Below, piece after piece: positions 7,167-8,297 of a stretch of 8,297 nucleotides of DNA. This DNA is from Fidelibacterota bacterium (GTDB taxonomy: Bacteria; Fidelibacterota; Marinisomatia; SCGC-AAA003-L08; GCA-002704045): assembly GCA_002704045.1 (NCBI GenBank), contig PAFF01000021.1:1-8297 (forward strand). Direction: 5' to 3'. The notes under the pieces were generated by a model. The model was not told the DNA's origin. It did no database searches and saw only the letters and a list, made by a program, of their open reading frames with translations. Position 1 is the first letter of the stretch. Every line of letters starts with the position of its first letter. The position numbers were made by a program, and so were the translations under genes.

Positions 7167-8038
7167 AATATATTTTGTACCTGTTCCTTTATTTTTTCTA
7201 ATTCTTCTTTAATTTTTATAATTGTATGACTTATTCTGATATTATCAGTTTTTGAACCTATTGTGTTTACTTCTCTTAACATTTCTTGATGCAAAAAATT
7301 CATCTTTTTGCCGGAATCCAAATCATCTTCTAAAAATTCATTAAATAAATTTAGATGACTTTTCATACGAATTATTTCTTCAGTTATATCTTTCTTTTCT
7401 ATTAATATAGCAAATTCTTGATAAAGTCTATCTTCATTAATGTTTATTTCTTCAAGCATAGCTGAAATTTTTTCTTTGTATTTTTTTAAATCAGAATCTG
7501 AGCTATGTTTTAATTCTAAGCGTATTTCTTTAATATGTTTGGATATTAGATCAATTCGTTTTTTTAAATCTAAAGCTAAATTCGCACCCTCTATTTTGCG
7601 CATTTTATATAAATCTTCCAATGCAATTTTTACGCTATTGAATAAAAAATGTTCTACTTTATCATCAAAATCCATTTTTTTATGAATGAAAAGGTTCGGC
7701 AAATTAATCATTTGATCTATAGATAAATTATTTTTGACATTATATTTCTTCTCAATTTTTCCAAAAATTTTAATATACTGAATTAATTTGTCTTCATTTA
7801 TTTCAAATTCTTCTGAAATATTAGCATTAAAATCAATTTCAATATTTATATTTATCCTACCTCGTTTACTGTGTTTACGTACTTTATTTAATATATTTTC
7901 TTCAAATATTTTTGCTCCAGCTGACATCTTAATTTTACAATCAAAAAATCTACTGTTTAATGATGATATAGATGTTGAAACATTAATGTCTTCATTCCCA
8001 TAATCTCCCCTACCGAAACCTGTCATACTCAAAATCAT
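7163..8038 (-). CDS. yicC: YicC family endoribonuclease
   Basis: YicC-type proteins are conserved bacterial proteins; the E. coli member has been reported to be an endoribonuclease involved in RNA turnover. This copy has 291 residues, the normal length. It opens with the hallmark SMTGFGRG (4-11), followed by LNSRFFD (27-33) of the N-terminal domain. The C-terminal DUF1732 region has DITEEIIRMKSHL (217-229), then MNFLHQEMLREVNTIGSK (246-263) and a terminal KEQVQNIL. Residues 150-230 are rich in charged heptad-like helices, consistent with the coiled, oligomerising architecture of the family. The ATG at 8038 is preceded by a strong SD (GAGGTGAT). An internal ATG at residue 5 exists, but the family usually carries the extra residues before SMTGFGR. 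It directly precedes gmk, a common neighbour in many bacteria. Confidence 0.95.
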   Translation of the reverse strand: MILSMTGFGRGDYGNEDINVSTSISSLNSRFFDCKIKMSAGAKIFEENILNKVRKHSKRGRININIEIDFNANISEEFEINEDKLIQYIKIFGKIEKKYNVKNNLSIDQMINLPNLFIHKKMDFDDKVEHFLFNSVKIALEDLYKMRKIEGANLALDLKKRIDLISKHIKEIRLELKHSSDSDLKKYKEKISAMLEEININEDRLYQEFAILIEKKDITEEIIRMKSHLNLFNEFLEDDLDSGKKMNFLHQEMLREVNTIGSKTDNIRISHTIIKIKEELEKIKEQVQNIL

Positions 8039-8045
8039 ATTTTAT

Positions 8046-8053
8046 ATCACCTC
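8046..8053 (-). promoter_or_regulatory. Strong Shine-Dalgarno site for yicC
   Basis: GAGGTGAT on the minus strand lies 7 nt before the yicC ATG. It overlaps the TGA stop (8054-8052) of the preceding beta-barrel gene, so ribosomes ending that gene would terminate on the yicC initiation site. Confidence 0.75.
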
Positions 8054-8297
8054 AAGGTTTAATATACTTACTTAAATAATTTAATTTATCAATTTCAATA
8101 CCAAAAGTCATCTCGTGAGAAGATTTAAATGGTATTTTTTTAGGACTGTTAATATAAGCATAATTAATTAAAAAAGTTCGATAATTTATTTCTGCACCTA
8201 AAGAGTAAGATAAACTAGTATTGTATCCAGCCAAAAAATTAAATTGATTATTAATTTTTTTCTTGAATCCAAAATTTAAAATTGAGTTATAATCATT
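8052..8297 (-). CDS. C-terminal end of a probable outer-membrane beta-barrel protein (PorV/PorQ-like)
   Basis: The frame is open from the right edge of the window to TGA at 8052-8054, giving the last 81 residues of a protein that starts outside the window. A TTG at 8234-8232 is an internal Leu codon rather than a start, since the frame continues upstream. The fragment shows short alternating polar/hydrophobic strands: ILNFGFKKKINNQFNFLAGY, TSLSYSLGAEINYRTFLINYAYI and HEMTFGIEI. This is the look of transmembrane beta-strands with Tyr/Phe girdles and Asn/Gly/Lys turns. The pattern of a long strand, a proline/lysine turn, then 'HxMTFGI' near the end resembles PorV/PorQ-family proteins of Bacteroidota and relatives. 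The exact family is uncertain and a different barrel is possible. It lies 13 bp upstream of yicC on the same strand, so it may be the preceding gene of the operon. Confidence 0.6.
   Translation of the reverse strand, partial: NDYNSILNFGFKKKINNQFNFLAGYNTSLSYSLGAEINYRTFLINYAYINSPKKIPFKSSHEMTFGIEIDKLNYLSKYIKP

Noticed and set aside
7440..8003. Two plus-strand open frames (7440-7685 and 7788-8003) antisense to yicC
   Set aside because: Both are Ser/Phe/Leu-rich mirror products of Lys/Glu/Asn-rich yicC sequence, without an SD or any known motif.

Overview
This window is strongly AT-rich (judged by eye, not counted) and very compact. Almost every base is coding and no gap exceeds 20 bp. The gene set is housekeeping. 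The closest fit is a streamlined Gram-negative bacterium of the Fibrobacterota-Chlorobiota-Bacteroidota (FCB) group, possibly a marine Marinimicrobia (SAR406)-like lineage. This rests on three things: an apolipoprotein N-acyltransferase (so an outer membrane with triacylated lipoproteins), a DUF5683-like exported protein with an FCB-style signal peptide, and the C-terminus of a probable PorV/PorQ-like beta-barrel. The lineage is an inference and needs a protein search.

Layout. At the left edge (1-250) is the 3' end of an unrecognised plus-strand gene. It converges on, and overlaps by 12 bp, the last gene of a minus-strand run that fills the rest of the window. Read in the direction of transcription (right to left) the run is: 3' end of a probable outer-membrane beta-barrel gene (8297-8052), yicC (8038-7163), gmk (7166-6585), rpoZ (6588-6319), dnaB (6301-4940), rel/spoT (4937-2748), ruvX (2745-2335), lnt (2330-852), and a DUF5683-like exported protein (862-239). 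The links are ATGA overlaps (yicC/gmk, gmk/rpoZ), gaps of 2-17 bp, or an 11-bp overlap (lnt/last gene). I see no internal terminator or clear promoter, so one long polycistronic unit starting upstream of the window is the simplest reading.

How the genes work together. The core is a guanine-nucleotide and growth-control block. Gmk makes GDP from GMP, Rel makes and degrades (p)ppGpp from GTP/GDP, RpoZ is the omega subunit of RNA polymerase, and DnaB is the replicative helicase. This resembles the gmk-rpoZ-spoT operon of E. coli, with yicC next to it there too, but here dnaB sits between rpoZ and rel. RuvX (rRNA maturation/Holliday-junction-type nuclease fold) and Lnt (lipoprotein maturation) follow.

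I found no evidence for an undescribed defence, mobile or biosynthetic system, and no tRNA, rRNA, CRISPR, IS element or riboswitch. The points worth a second look are modest: forced TTG starts in three genes of the distal half of the run, an omega subunit lacking the N-terminal motif linked to ppGpp binding, the dnaB insertion, and the overlapping convergent gene ends.
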